Assembly (NCBI GenBank): GCA_965261645.1
Contig: CBDHDJ010000003.1
Coordinates: forward strand, 186,001 to 250,000
From: CBDHDJ01 sp965261645
GTDB taxonomy: Bacteria > Pseudomonadota > Alphaproteobacteria > SHVV01
Direction of reading: 5' to 3'
Length of the DNA: 64,000 nucleotides
Part shown: piece by piece, positions 9,042 through 19,993 of the stretch
Numbering within the stretch: the first letter of the stretch is position 1
How the letters are laid out: the number at the start of each line of letters is the position of its first letter
Made by a program: the position numbers and the translations under genes
Notes under the pieces: model-generated
Databases searched by the model: none
The model's input: the letters and a program-made list of their open reading frames with translations, nothing else
Told to the model about the DNA's origin: nothing

Positions 9042-9314
9042 TTAGTTGACAGCGCTCTTCAACGCCTTGCCCGCTTTGAACTTGGGCTGGCGGGACGCCG
9101 GAATGTGGATGCGCTCTCCGGTCCGCGGGTTGCGCCCCTCCGAGGCCTTGCGATTGGCCACACTGAAGGTTCCGAAACCGACCAACCGAACCTCGCTTCC
9201 CCCCCTCAAACTCGACGTGATGGATTCGAACACCCCGTCCACCGCTTTCGCCGCGTCCGCCTTCGATAAACTCGCCGCGTCGGCGACAGCAGCCACCAGA
9301 TCGTTTTTATTCAC
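9042..9314 (-). CDS. hup: DNA-binding protein HU
   Basis: Small histone-like protein that bends and compacts DNA, 90 residues. The GTG at 9314 is chosen because a strong GGAGGGGGGG ribosome site lies 5 bases upstream and the product then starts at VNKNDLVAAVADAA as HU proteins do; an upstream in-frame ATG would read through this site. The beta-arm motif GRNPRTGERIHIPAS (about residues 53-67) is intact. It follows lon, the conserved order in alphaproteobacteria, but has its own promoter and terminator. Confidence 0.95.
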   Translation of the reverse strand: MNKNDLVAAVADAASLSKADAAKAVDGVFESITSSLRGGSEVRLVGFGTFSVANRKASEGRNPRTGERIHIPASRQPKFKAGKALKSAVN

Positions 9315-9396
9315 GATGACCCCCCCTCCTATAGGTATGAAATGTCTTCGTGACAATCGAACGCACAGTAAGGCTGCATCCTTACGGAACGCTGGA

Positions 9397-9425
9397 GTCT
9401 AGAACGGGCTCCTGCGACGGGTCAA
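9397..9425 (-). promoter_or_regulatory. candidate sigma-70-type promoter of the HU gene
   Basis: Reading leftwards, TTGACC (9420-9425) and CTAGAC (9397-9402) are separated by exactly 17 bases, about 85 bases upstream of the HU start and just past the lon stop. The -35 element is a good match and the -10 is moderate. Promoter use is inferred. Confidence 0.55.
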
Positions 9426-9488
9426 AGGTAAAACTCGACTTATCCCCAGCTTTTCACCGTACGAGCGAGGCGGGTGCGCCACGCCGCC

Positions 9489-11900
<2,412 letters not shown>

Positions 11901-11927
11901 TATGGACCACTCACATGACTCTGGAGC

Positions 11928-11948
11928 GCTCGGCGGTGTGTGCCGAGC
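11928..11948 (-). repeat. perfect 7-bp inverted repeat in the lon leader
   Basis: GCTCGGC and GCCGAGC flank a 7-base spacer, 28-48 bases upstream of the lon start and downstream of clpX. It could be a leader hairpin or an operator. There is no T run, so it is not a convincing terminator. Only the repeat itself is seen; any function is inference. Confidence 0.4.
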
Positions 11949-12034
11949 ACTCTTTAGGATTTATTAAAGGTGACACTGACAGCGGCAAACTTCAAGACTT
12001 GACAAGGCGTTCAAGCTCTCGGATTGGCGGGTTC

Positions 12035-13300
12035 TCAGGCGCTCGACCCGATATCTTCGCGGCGCTCGCTGTAGATATGGAGGGGAGTAGCGCGGCCCTC
12101 GACCACTTCGCTGTTGATGACCATCTCCTCGATGTCGTCGTGCGAGGGAAGATGGAACATCGGTTCGAGCAAGATGCTCTCCATGATCGAACGTAGCCCC
12201 CGCGCGCCCGTCTTGCGGGCGGTGGCCTTCTTGGCGATCGCGCGCAAGGCATCCTCAGAGAAGGTCAAACGCACGTCTTCCATGTCGAACAGGCGTTGAT
12301 ACTGCTTGATGAGCGCGTTCTTGGGCTTGGTCAGAATTTCGACCAACGCGTTCTCATCGAGGTCGGTCAACGTCGCGATGACGGGCAGCCGGCCAACGAA
12401 CTCAGGGATGAGGCCGAAGCGGAGCAAATCCTCCGGCTCGATATCCTTGAGAATATCACCCGTCGCGCGTTCGTCGGGCGAGCGCACATCGGCACCGAAG
12501 CCGATCGAGGTTCCCTGGCCACGTGCCGAGATGATCTTCTCGAGACCCGAAAAGGCGCCGCCGCAGATAAACAGGATATTCGTCGTGTCGACTTGGAGAA
12601 ACTCCTGTTGCGGATGCTTGCGCCCGCCCTGGGGCGGAACGGAGGCAATGGTGCCCTCCATGATCTTCAACAAAGCCTGCTGCACGCCCTCGCCCGACAC
12701 ATCGCGGGTGATCGAGGGGTTGTCCGACTTGCGGCTGATCTTGTCCACCTCATCGATATAGACGATGCCGCGTTGGGCGCGGTCGACGTTGTAATCCGCC
12801 GCTTGCAGAAGCTTGAGAATGATGTTCTCGACATCCTCGCCGACGTAGCCGGCTTCGGTGAGCGTCGTCGCATCCGCCATGGTGAACGGGACATCGAGGA
12901 TGCGCGCCAGGGTCTGCGCGAGCAGCGTCTTGCCGCAGCCCGTCGGACCGATGAGAACGATATTCGATTTGGAGAGCTCGACGTCGTTGCTCTTCGCCGA
13001 ATGATTGAGCCGCTTGAAATGATTGTGGACCGCCACCGACAGCACGCGCTTGGCATGGTCCTGACCGATCACGTAGTCATCGAGGACCTGACAGATATCA
13101 GCGGGGGTCGGCACGCCATCGCGTGTCTTGACCAAAGCGCTTTTGTGCTCTTCACGGATGATGTCCATGCAGAGCTCGACGCACTCGTCGCAGATGAACA
13201 CCGTCGGGCCGGCAATGAGCTTGCGCACCTCGTGCTGGCTCTTGCCGCAGAAAGAACAATAGAGAGTGTTCTTCGAGTCACTGCCGGAGGACTTGGTCAT
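12035..13300 (-). CDS. clpX: ATP-dependent Clp protease ATP-binding subunit ClpX
   Basis: AAA+ unfoldase that feeds substrates to ClpP, 421 residues. The N-terminal zinc-binding domain has CSFCGKSQHEVRK and CDECVELC (four cysteines, about residues 15-43). Walker A is GPTGCGKT (about 120) and the Walker B region is IVYIDEVDKI. The IGF-type loop that contacts ClpP is not checked in detail. It follows clpP after a gap of about 210 bases containing an AT-rich stretch and the 13-base palindrome GCAATATTATTGC at 13420-13432, so it may have its own promoter. Confidence 0.98.
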   Translation of the reverse strand: MTKSSGSDSKNTLYCSFCGKSQHEVRKLIAGPTVFICDECVELCMDIIREEHKSALVKTRDGVPTPADICQVLDDYVIGQDHAKRVLSVAVHNHFKRLNHSAKSNDVELSKSNIVLIGPTGCGKTLLAQTLARILDVPFTMADATTLTEAGYVGEDVENIILKLLQAADYNVDRAQRGIVYIDEVDKISRKSDNPSITRDVSGEGVQQALLKIMEGTIASVPPQGGRKHPQQEFLQVDTTNILFICGGAFSGLEKIISARGQGTSIGFGADVRSPDERATGDILKDIEPEDLLRFGLIPEFVGRLPVIATLTDLDENALVEILTKPKNALIKQYQRLFDMEDVRLTFSEDALRAIAKKATARKTGARGLRSIMESILLEPMFHLPSHDDIEEMVINSEVVEGRATPLHIYSERREDIGSSA

Positions 13301-13510
13301 ATGAACTCTCCAATTCGACTCGCCGGTATGTTAGCCGGTGTCGTGGAATCCGAACAACCCAAATATTGCGTCCAATACAGCGAATTAACGACTACCTTGT
13401 GCCTGAGACGACAGATTTTGCAATATTATTGCGCGCATGCCTGATCGGCCGCTTCGCCATTCATGATAGATGAAGAATGTTTAACGTTCTCTAAACCAAA
13501 CTTTTCGTGA

Positions 13511-14155
13511 TCAGTCCTTTGTGTCAGGCGTTTCCAGCGTCGCGTCGTCTTCGATCGCCGGCCTATCGGTCACCACTTCATCGATGAGGCCGAACTCCTT
13601 GGCCCCCTCAGCCGTCATGAACGTGTCGCGATCGAGGCGGCGCTCGATATCCTCCAACGACTGGCCAGTGTGCTTGACGTAAATCTCGTTGATCCGCTCC
13701 TTCAGCGAGAGGATTTCCCGGGCATGAATTTCGATGTCCGTCGCCTGTCCCTGAAATCCACCCGAGGGCTGATGCATCATGATGCGCGCATTGGGCAGGG
13801 CGTAGCGCATGCCCTTGGCGCCCGCCGCAAGCAGCAAAGAGCCCATCGAGGCGGCTTGACCGACGCACAAGGTGGACACGCGGGGCCGGATGTACTGGAT
13901 GGTGTCGTAGACCGCGAGGCCCGCCGTGATCAAACCGCCCGGCGAGTTGATGTAGAACGAGACGTCCTTCTGCGGGTTATCCGCCTCAAGGAACAAGAGC
14001 TGGGCGGTGATCAGACTCGCCACCTCGTCAGTCACCACGCCGGTCAGGAAGATAATGCGCTCCTTCAACAGGCGTGAGTAGATGTCATAGGCGCGCTCGC
14101 CCCGGTTGGTCTGCTCGACTACCATGGGAATCAATGTGTTCATCGTGTTGTTCAT
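13511..14155 (-). CDS. clpP: ATP-dependent Clp protease proteolytic subunit ClpP
   Basis: Serine peptidase that forms the tetradecameric chamber used by ClpX and ClpA, 214 residues. The catalytic Ser lies in GQAASMGSLLLAAGAKGMR (about residue 110), and the catalytic His in MMHQPSGGFQGQATDI; an Asp follows in the DRDTFMTAEGA region. The start overlaps the tig stop by 4 bases (ATGA), so clpP is translationally coupled to trigger factor. Nothing unusual is seen. Confidence 0.98.
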   Translation of the reverse strand: MNNTMNTLIPMVVEQTNRGERAYDIYSRLLKERIIFLTGVVTDEVASLITAQLLFLEADNPQKDVSFYINSPGGLITAGLAVYDTIQYIRPRVSTLCVGQAASMGSLLLAAGAKGMRYALPNARIMMHQPSGGFQGQATDIEIHAREILSLKERINEIYVKHTGQSLEDIERRLDRDTFMTAEGAKEFGLIDEVVTDRPAIEDDATLETPDTKD

Positions 14156-15708
14156 CGCGTCTCCGCCCTGCGCCCCGTCGCCCGCTTCTTCGCGGGCGCC
14201 TTACCAGAGGAACCCTTGCTCTTTGCCGCTGTCTTGCGGCCACTCTTCGCCGCGGCCTCTTTGCCGGTCGCCTTCTTCGCTTGTGGCTTTGCCGCCTTCT
14301 TGGCCCCCGCCTTGGCGCGCGTGCCTTTAGCCGGGCCTTCTTTCTTCGCCTTCGCCTCGCCCTTTTTTCGAGGCGCCGCCTTCTCGGGCGCTTCAGGCGG
14401 CGCGAAAAGCTCCTCGCGCGGGACCACGCGCTCCTTTACGCTCGCCTTTTCGAGGATGAAATCGATGACCTTCTCCTCGAAGATCGGCGCCCTGATTTGC
14501 GCCATGGCCTGCGGGTTGTTCTGGTAGAACTCCATGATCTGCCGTTCCTGCCCGGGCGAGCGGCGGGCGCGTTCCGCGAGGGCTCGGTTCATCTCGTCCT
14601 GATGCACAGTAATATTGTTGGCCTCGCCGACGCTGGCAATCAGCAGGCCGAGGCGCACGCGCCGCTCGGCGATACGCCGGTACTCGGCCTTAAGCTCGTC
14701 TTCCGGCTTGTCCCCGTCTTCCAGGTCCATCAGGCCGCTCTTTTTCACCTCGTTGAATTGCTGCCAGATGATGTCGAACTCCTGCTCCAAAAGGGTGGGC
14801 GGAATGTCGAAATCGTGGTTTTCCGACAACCTGTCGAGCAGCGTCCGCTTGAGGCGTTCGCGGGAGGCCCCGTCGAGTTCCGCGGCGAGCTGATCGCGCA
14901 AGGCGTCGCGCAGCTGATCGAGGTCCTCGAGGCCAACGTGTTTGGCGAGCTCCTGGTTGATCTCGTGGGGCTTCACCTGTTCGACCTGCTTCACCTCGAC
15001 CGCAAAGACGGCATCCTTGCCGGCGAGATGCTTGGCGCTATAGTCGTCGGGGAAGCGTATCTTCACGTCGATCTTGTCGCCCGCCTTGGCGCCCGTCAGC
15101 TGATCCTCGAAACCGGGCAAGAACCGCGCCGCGCCCAATTCGAGCCGATGGCCTTCGGCACTCCCGCCCTCGAACGGCTCGCCATCGACCTTGCCAACGA
15201 AATCGATGACGACCGCATCACCGGTTTCGGCGGCCTTGCCGTCCTTGGCCGGCGTGAAGGTCTTGTGGTCGCGGGCGACCTGTTCCAGCGCGGCGCTGAT
15301 ATCCGCATCGGCCACGTCGGACTTGAGGCGCTCGAGTTTGAGCTTGGCGAAATCCGTCGGCTCGATTTCTGGCATGACCTCGACAGCCATGGTGTATTCG
15401 AGATCGCTGCCCTCCTCGAACTTGGTGATTTCGATCTTGGGCTGCAGCGCGAGCTTGAGGCCCTTCTCCGTGATCGCCTCCTGGGAGCTCGAATCCACCG
15501 TCTCCTGGAGAACTTCGCCCATTACCGATTGACCGAAGCGCTGTTTCACCAGCGAGGCCGGCACCTTGCCGGGCCGGAAGCCAGGCAGATTGACGCTCTT
15601 GCTGAGGTCGGTCAGCTTGGTGGTGAGCTTCTCGTCGATGTCCCCGGCGGGAACCACGACTTTGAACTCGTGCTGGAGCCCCTCGCTGTGGGTCTCGGTC
15701 ACTAGCAT
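14152..15708 (-). CDS. tig: trigger factor with long basic C-terminal tail
   Basis: Ribosome-associated chaperone and prolyl isomerase, 518 residues. The N-terminal ribosome-binding loop contains PGFRPGKVPASLVKQRFG (about residues 42-59) with the family GFRxGxxP signature. The FKBP-type domain shows GDAVVIDFVGKVDGEPFEGG (about 165-185). The helical C-terminal chaperone domain follows to about residue 435. The last 75-80 residues are Lys/Ala/Arg-rich (AKKAAKPQAKKATGKEAAAK and similar), a histone-H1-like tail absent from E. coli Tig (432 residues). It heads the tig-clpP unit. Confidence 0.96.
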   Translation of the reverse strand: MLVTETHSEGLQHEFKVVVPAGDIDEKLTTKLTDLSKSVNLPGFRPGKVPASLVKQRFGQSVMGEVLQETVDSSSQEAITEKGLKLALQPKIEITKFEEGSDLEYTMAVEVMPEIEPTDFAKLKLERLKSDVADADISAALEQVARDHKTFTPAKDGKAAETGDAVVIDFVGKVDGEPFEGGSAEGHRLELGAARFLPGFEDQLTGAKAGDKIDVKIRFPDDYSAKHLAGKDAVFAVEVKQVEQVKPHEINQELAKHVGLEDLDQLRDALRDQLAAELDGASRERLKRTLLDRLSENHDFDIPPTLLEQEFDIIWQQFNEVKKSGLMDLEDGDKPEDELKAEYRRIAERRVRLGLLIASVGEANNITVHQDEMNRALAERARRSPGQERQIMEFYQNNPQAMAQIRAPIFEEKVIDFILEKASVKERVVPREELFAPPEAPEKAAPRKKGEAKAKKEGPAKGTRAKAGAKKAAKPQAKKATGKEAAAKSGRKTAAKSKGSSGKAPAKKRATGRRAETR

Positions 15709-15834
15709 GGGCGTCGGTCTTTCCAGTGGGCCTCAGACGATCTCGCAACTCACGATGACCGCAGCCGCCCACGGCGCCTCGCGAAGTGGATGGTCGGTCT
15801 CACGATCGGGTTCCGAACCAGCGGCTTAATACTC

Positions 15835-15919
15835 TGGTGCGGGCGGAGGGATTTGAACCCCCACGACTTTCGTCACCAGACCCTAAATCTGGCGTGTCTA
15901 CCAGTTCCACCACGCCCGC
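15835..15919 (-). tRNA. tRNA-Leu (TAG)
   Basis: Reading leftwards the gene begins GCGGGCGTGGTGGAACTGG and ends with encoded CCA (15835-15837). It is 85 bases long with a class II variable arm. The anticodon stem CCAGA/TCTGG encloses a loop with TAG, reading CUN leucine codons. The T-arm GGGGTTCAAATCCC is intact. It lies 126 bases upstream of tig. Confidence 0.95.
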
Positions 15920-16050
15920 TCTAGAATCCATGCCGGCCGGACGATCCAGCCAACCGGCGGCGAGTCTATATCAAAAGCCGTTTCTGGCAATACTCGGGAA
16001 GCGCAATATGTCCGCTCGACGCGCCGTGGAGCGAAACCCGCCGCCTTCCC

Positions 16051-18435
16051 TTAGCCCGCCAGGCAGGCGGTGGCGCAGGCGTCGAGCACCGCCTCGGCAT
16101 CGAGCCGATAGGTGCGGTAGAGATCGGGCAGATCGCCCGACTGACCGAAATGATCCACTCCAAGCGGGAAAACGCGGTGCCGCGCGACCGAGCCAAGCCA
16201 CGACAGCGTTGCGGGATGGCCGTCGATGACGCTCACCAGCGCGGCCTTCGCGGATAATGGCTGGAGCAGGCGTTCGATGTGGGTCGACGGCGCGGAGGCG
16301 CCCTGGGCTCGCGCGTTGAGCGATGCCGTCCAATTCGCATAGAGCCGATCCGGCGAGGTCACGGCGAGCAGACCGGCCCCCGGGATGTCGTCGAGAATCT
16401 GCCGATGCGCCTCCGCCGCCTCGGGGGCGACGACGCCCGAATAGACGATAGCGAGCTCGGCGTCTGGTCCGGGCGGCACGAGCCAATAACCGCCAGCCAG
16501 GATGCTGTGCCTGAGCTCGTCGGTCATCGGGCGTTCGAGCTGTTCGATCGAGCGCGTCGACAGCCGGAGGTAGACCGAGCCGCCGTCATCCTCCTGCATG
16601 TATTCGAAACCCCAGTGCATGATCTCGGCGAGCTCGTCGACGAACGCCGGATCGAACGAGGCGAGCTTGTCCTGCCCGAGGCCGATCAACGGCGTGATGA
16701 TCGATTGGTGCGCCCCGCCCTCGGCGGCCAGCGAAATCCCGGACGGAGTGGCGACGAGCATGAAGCGGGCATCCTGATAGGTCGCGTAATTGAGCGCATC
16801 GAGCCCGCGCGCAATGAACGGATCGTAGAGCGTGCCGATGGGCATCAGCCGCGTCCCGAACAGCGGGCCCGCCAACCCGAACGCCGCCAAGGCAAGGAAC
16901 AGATTGTGCTCGGCGATGCCGAGCTCGACGTGCTGGCCCTCGTGCGACATGTTCCAGCGCTGGCCCGACACGACCTTTTCCTTGCGAAACACGTCCTCAC
17001 GGTAACGCCGGTCGAAGATTCCCCGTCGGTTGACCCAGGGGCCAAGATTGGTCGACACCGTGACGTCGGGCGACATGGTGACGATGCGGGAGGCGAGCTC
17101 TGTATCGCCGCGACCGAGATCGTTTAGGATGCGCCCGAAGGCCTCCTGCGTTGCCGCCGTCTTGGCGGGCTGCACTTCGAGAGTGGCGGGTACGGTAATG
17201 CGGGCACTGGCGTAGTCCCGCTCCCGCGGTTGATTGAACGGCACGTCGTCAAGGAAGGCCCGAAGCGTGTCGCCGGCGATGTCGAGTCCGGCGAACAGCT
17301 CCCACTCCTCCCCCGCCGGCACCTTCTGCGCTTCCTGGAGCGAGGCCATCTGGTCCGGGTTCATCAGGCCGGCGTGGTTGTCCTTGTGGCCGGCGAACGG
17401 CAGGCCCGAACCCTTGATGGTGTACGCCAGGAAACAATGCGGCAGGTCGCTCTCGACGGCGTGGAACGCCTCGAGGATCGATTCCATGTCGTGACCCGCG
17501 AGATTGGTCATCAGACCGTGGAGCGCGTCATCGTCATAGTCGTCGATTAGGCCGCGGATGCCCGCCGTATCGCCGAGATCGCGCAGCAAGTGCTCGCGCC
17601 AGCTTGCGCCGCCCTTGTAGGTGAGCGCCGCGTAAAGCGAATTAGGGCAGTCGTCGATCCATTGGCGCAGCGCATCGCCGCCCGGTTTCTGGAACGCCTC
17701 CTCCAGGCGCTTGCCGTATTTCAGCAGCACCACGTTCCAGCCGGTGGTGCGGAACATGTCCTCGACCTTGGGAAACAGGAAATCGGTCATCACGCTGTCG
17801 AGGCTCTGGCGGTTGTAGTCGATGATCCACCAGAGATTGCGAATGTCGTGCTTCCAACCTTCGAGTAGCGCCTCGAACACGTTGCCCTCATCGAGCTCCG
17901 CATCGCCGACCACGGCCACCATGCGGCCCACCGGCCGATCGTCGGGCGTGAGATCTTTGAATCTCAAATAGTCCTGAACGAGCGAGGCGAACGTGGTGAT
18001 GGCGACACCGAGGCCGACCGAGCCGGTCGAGAAATCGACGTCGTCGCTGTCCTTGGTGCGTGACGGATAGGACTGCGCGCCGCCGAGCGCGCGGAAGCGC
18101 TCGAGCTTGTCCCGCGTCTGGCGGCCGAAGAGATACTGGATCGCGTGATAGACGGGGCTCGCGTGGGGCTTGACCGCGATCCGGTCCTCCGGGCGCAGCA
18201 CGTTCATGTAAAGCGCCGTCATCAGGGTGACGACCGACGAGCTCGACGCTTGATGGCCGCCCACCTTGAGGCCGTCGCGATTGGCCCTGAGGTGGTTCGC
18301 GTTGTGAATCATCCACGTCGACAGCCACAGGATTTTCTGTTCGACGGCCTTGAGGATGGCGAGCTCCTCATGGTCGATCAGCGGCACTTTGCTCAGTGCC
18401 TTGCGCTTACGCCGCGTTGCCCCGGTTGACGACAT
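16051..18435 (-). CDS. AceE/transketolase-like thiamine-diphosphate enzyme
   Basis: Homodimeric-type ThDP enzyme, 794 residues, related to the pyruvate dehydrogenase E1 component AceE (about 887 residues in E. coli) and transketolase. The ATG at 18435 (MSSTGATRRKRKALS) follows GGGAG. The N-terminal half contains GGHQASSSSVVTLMTALY, where the His fits cofactor binding, and the ThDP motif VVGDAELDEGNVFEALL with a later NRQSLD (about residues 195-235). The central pyrimidine-binding domain has the glutamate in HVELGIAEHNLFLALAAFG. No lipoyl E2 or E3 gene is nearby, so it may not act in a standard pyruvate dehydrogenase complex. The reaction is uncertain. Confidence 0.82.
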   Translation of the reverse strand: MSSTGATRRKRKALSKVPLIDHEELAILKAVEQKILWLSTWMIHNANHLRANRDGLKVGGHQASSSSVVTLMTALYMNVLRPEDRIAVKPHASPVYHAIQYLFGRQTRDKLERFRALGGAQSYPSRTKDSDDVDFSTGSVGLGVAITTFASLVQDYLRFKDLTPDDRPVGRMVAVVGDAELDEGNVFEALLEGWKHDIRNLWWIIDYNRQSLDSVMTDFLFPKVEDMFRTTGWNVVLLKYGKRLEEAFQKPGGDALRQWIDDCPNSLYAALTYKGGASWREHLLRDLGDTAGIRGLIDDYDDDALHGLMTNLAGHDMESILEAFHAVESDLPHCFLAYTIKGSGLPFAGHKDNHAGLMNPDQMASLQEAQKVPAGEEWELFAGLDIAGDTLRAFLDDVPFNQPRERDYASARITVPATLEVQPAKTAATQEAFGRILNDLGRGDTELASRIVTMSPDVTVSTNLGPWVNRRGIFDRRYREDVFRKEKVVSGQRWNMSHEGQHVELGIAEHNLFLALAAFGLAGPLFGTRLMPIGTLYDPFIARGLDALNYATYQDARFMLVATPSGISLAAEGGAHQSIITPLIGLGQDKLASFDPAFVDELAEIMHWGFEYMQEDDGGSVYLRLSTRSIEQLERPMTDELRHSILAGGYWLVPPGPDAELAIVYSGVVAPEAAEAHRQILDDIPGAGLLAVTSPDRLYANWTASLNARAQGASAPSTHIERLLQPLSAKAALVSVIDGHPATLSWLGSVARHRVFPLGVDHFGQSGDLPDLYRTYRLDAEAVLDACATACLAG

Positions 18436-18558
18436 GCTCCCGCCTTGTTTGATCCTGTGGTTGTCTTGCCGCGAATGCCGCCCGTGCCGATCACCCGGCC
18501 TGGCGGACAACCCTTCACACTATATCAGCTGTCACGCCGGCCAAAAAACCAAGCGGGC

Positions 18559-19977
18559 CTAGTCCTTGAGCAGGTTCCGCACCGCCGGTGCGCAGGCCAC
18601 CTCCCCCTCGCCGCGATAGGCCTCATGGTTGGTTTCGATCTCGTCGAGCTTGTAAAGATAGTTCACCATGATCCCCGCGGACTGCTGAATGCCGTGGGGC
18701 GAGAGGTTGGCGCGCCAGTTGAAACGCTCGATGCGCGCCCCATTGGTCAGGTGAAAGTTCGCCACCGGATCGCGCGTGCGGCCGGCGACCTTTTCCTCCA
18801 GCAGGTAGTGCGCGCAAAGGCGGAGCAGCGGCGCATGCAGGAGCTCGGCGATCTCGGTCTCGCTCGACCAGGCCGGTTTGGCCAACAACGATTTGAGCGC
18901 CGGCGCGCCGGACTCGCCATCTGTCGCCGCGGCCATCGCTTTGTCCTCGACCTCGGTCAACAGATCCTCGGGCGCGGCGGCCAGCCGCTCGTCGAGCCAG
19001 GTCCGGAAGCCAGGGACGGGTGACAGGGTCGCGTAGGTCTTGATGCCGGGGAGATCGCGCGCCAGATCATCGACCACACTCTTGATCAGGAAGCCGCCGA
19101 AGTTGATGCCCACCAGGCCCTTCTGGGCGTTGGAGATCGAATAGAACACCGCCGTGTCGGCGGTCTCGGGATCCTCCGCTTCGGCCCGTAGAGCGAGCAG
19201 CTCCTGGACGTTGTCCGCCATGCCGTTGACCAGCGCCACCTCGATGAAGATGAGCGGCTCCTCGGGCATGCTGGGATGGAAAAACGCGTAACAGCGGCGG
19301 TCCGAATCGAGCCGCCCCTTGAGCTCCTCCCACGAGCGTATCTCGTGCACCGCCTCATAATCGATGAGCTTCTCGAGGAGCGCGGCGGACGCCTCCCAGG
19401 TGATGCGCCTGAGCTCGAGAAAGCCCACATCGAACCACGAGTCGAGAAGCTGCTTGAGATCGTGCTCGACCGGCACCAGCAGGGGCTCGTCGCGTGAGAA
19501 CTGCAAAAGATCGGAGCGCAGCTCGACGAGGAACTTGACGCCTTCGGGCAAGGCGTTGAATTGGGTCATGAGCTTGACGCGCGGCGCGACCAGAGCCTCG
19601 CGCAAGAGCGCCTCCGCGTTCATGTAGGCGGCCTCACCGGACGCCGAGGTGACCGCCTCGATGGCCTCCTCGATCGCGTTTCGATCGACGCCGAAATCGA
19701 GCGCCAGCACGTGGAGAAACCGGGCGCGGCCGCGTTCGTTCAGACCGAGATAGCTCTGGCCGAGCTCCGCCGCCCGTCCCCGGGCAGAGACCTCACCGCC
19801 CCGCCCTTCAAGGCAGGCGTCGATCTGTTCCTTGAGCCGCTTCACGTCGCCAGACGGCAGGTCGGGTCTGACCCGGTCAATCGGCGCGGTATGGCCCGCG
19901 CGCGCCAGCTGGCGCCAGACACCGCGCAGGCGGCTGAGCGTGCGGTTGAGGATGTTGGCGGTCGGCGCGTCGTGCAT
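18559..19977 (-). CDS. malonyl-CoA decarboxylase
   Basis: Converts malonyl-CoA to acetyl-CoA and carbon dioxide, 472 residues, the usual length. The N-terminal half is the helical domain. The C-terminal GNAT-like catalytic domain starts near RRITWEASAALLEKLI (about 195) and carries HPSMPEEPLIFIEVALVNG, FYSISNAQKGLVGINFGGF and FHLTNGARIERFNW, which include the family's conserved Ser and His positions. It lies 16 bases after the Nnr gene and 123 bases before the AceE-like gene, all leftward, so a shared transcript is likely. No malonyl-CoA synthetase is adjacent. Confidence 0.93.
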   Translation of the reverse strand: MHDAPTANILNRTLSRLRGVWRQLARAGHTAPIDRVRPDLPSGDVKRLKEQIDACLEGRGGEVSARGRAAELGQSYLGLNERGRARFLHVLALDFGVDRNAIEEAIEAVTSASGEAAYMNAEALLREALVAPRVKLMTQFNALPEGVKFLVELRSDLLQFSRDEPLLVPVEHDLKQLLDSWFDVGFLELRRITWEASAALLEKLIDYEAVHEIRSWEELKGRLDSDRRCYAFFHPSMPEEPLIFIEVALVNGMADNVQELLALRAEAEDPETADTAVFYSISNAQKGLVGINFGGFLIKSVVDDLARDLPGIKTYATLSPVPGFRTWLDERLAAAPEDLLTEVEDKAMAAATDGESGAPALKSLLAKPAWSSETEIAELLHAPLLRLCAHYLLEEKVAGRTRDPVANFHLTNGARIERFNWRANLSPHGIQQSAGIMVNYLYKLDEIETNHEAYRGEGEVACAPAVRNLLKD

Positions 19978-19993
19978 AGCTGAGAGATGTAAT

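Noticed and set aside
14074..15705. A 543-residue open frame on the plus strand opposite trigger factor
   Set aside because: Leucine/arginine-rich shadow of the real tig gene; no recognisable domains or start signal.
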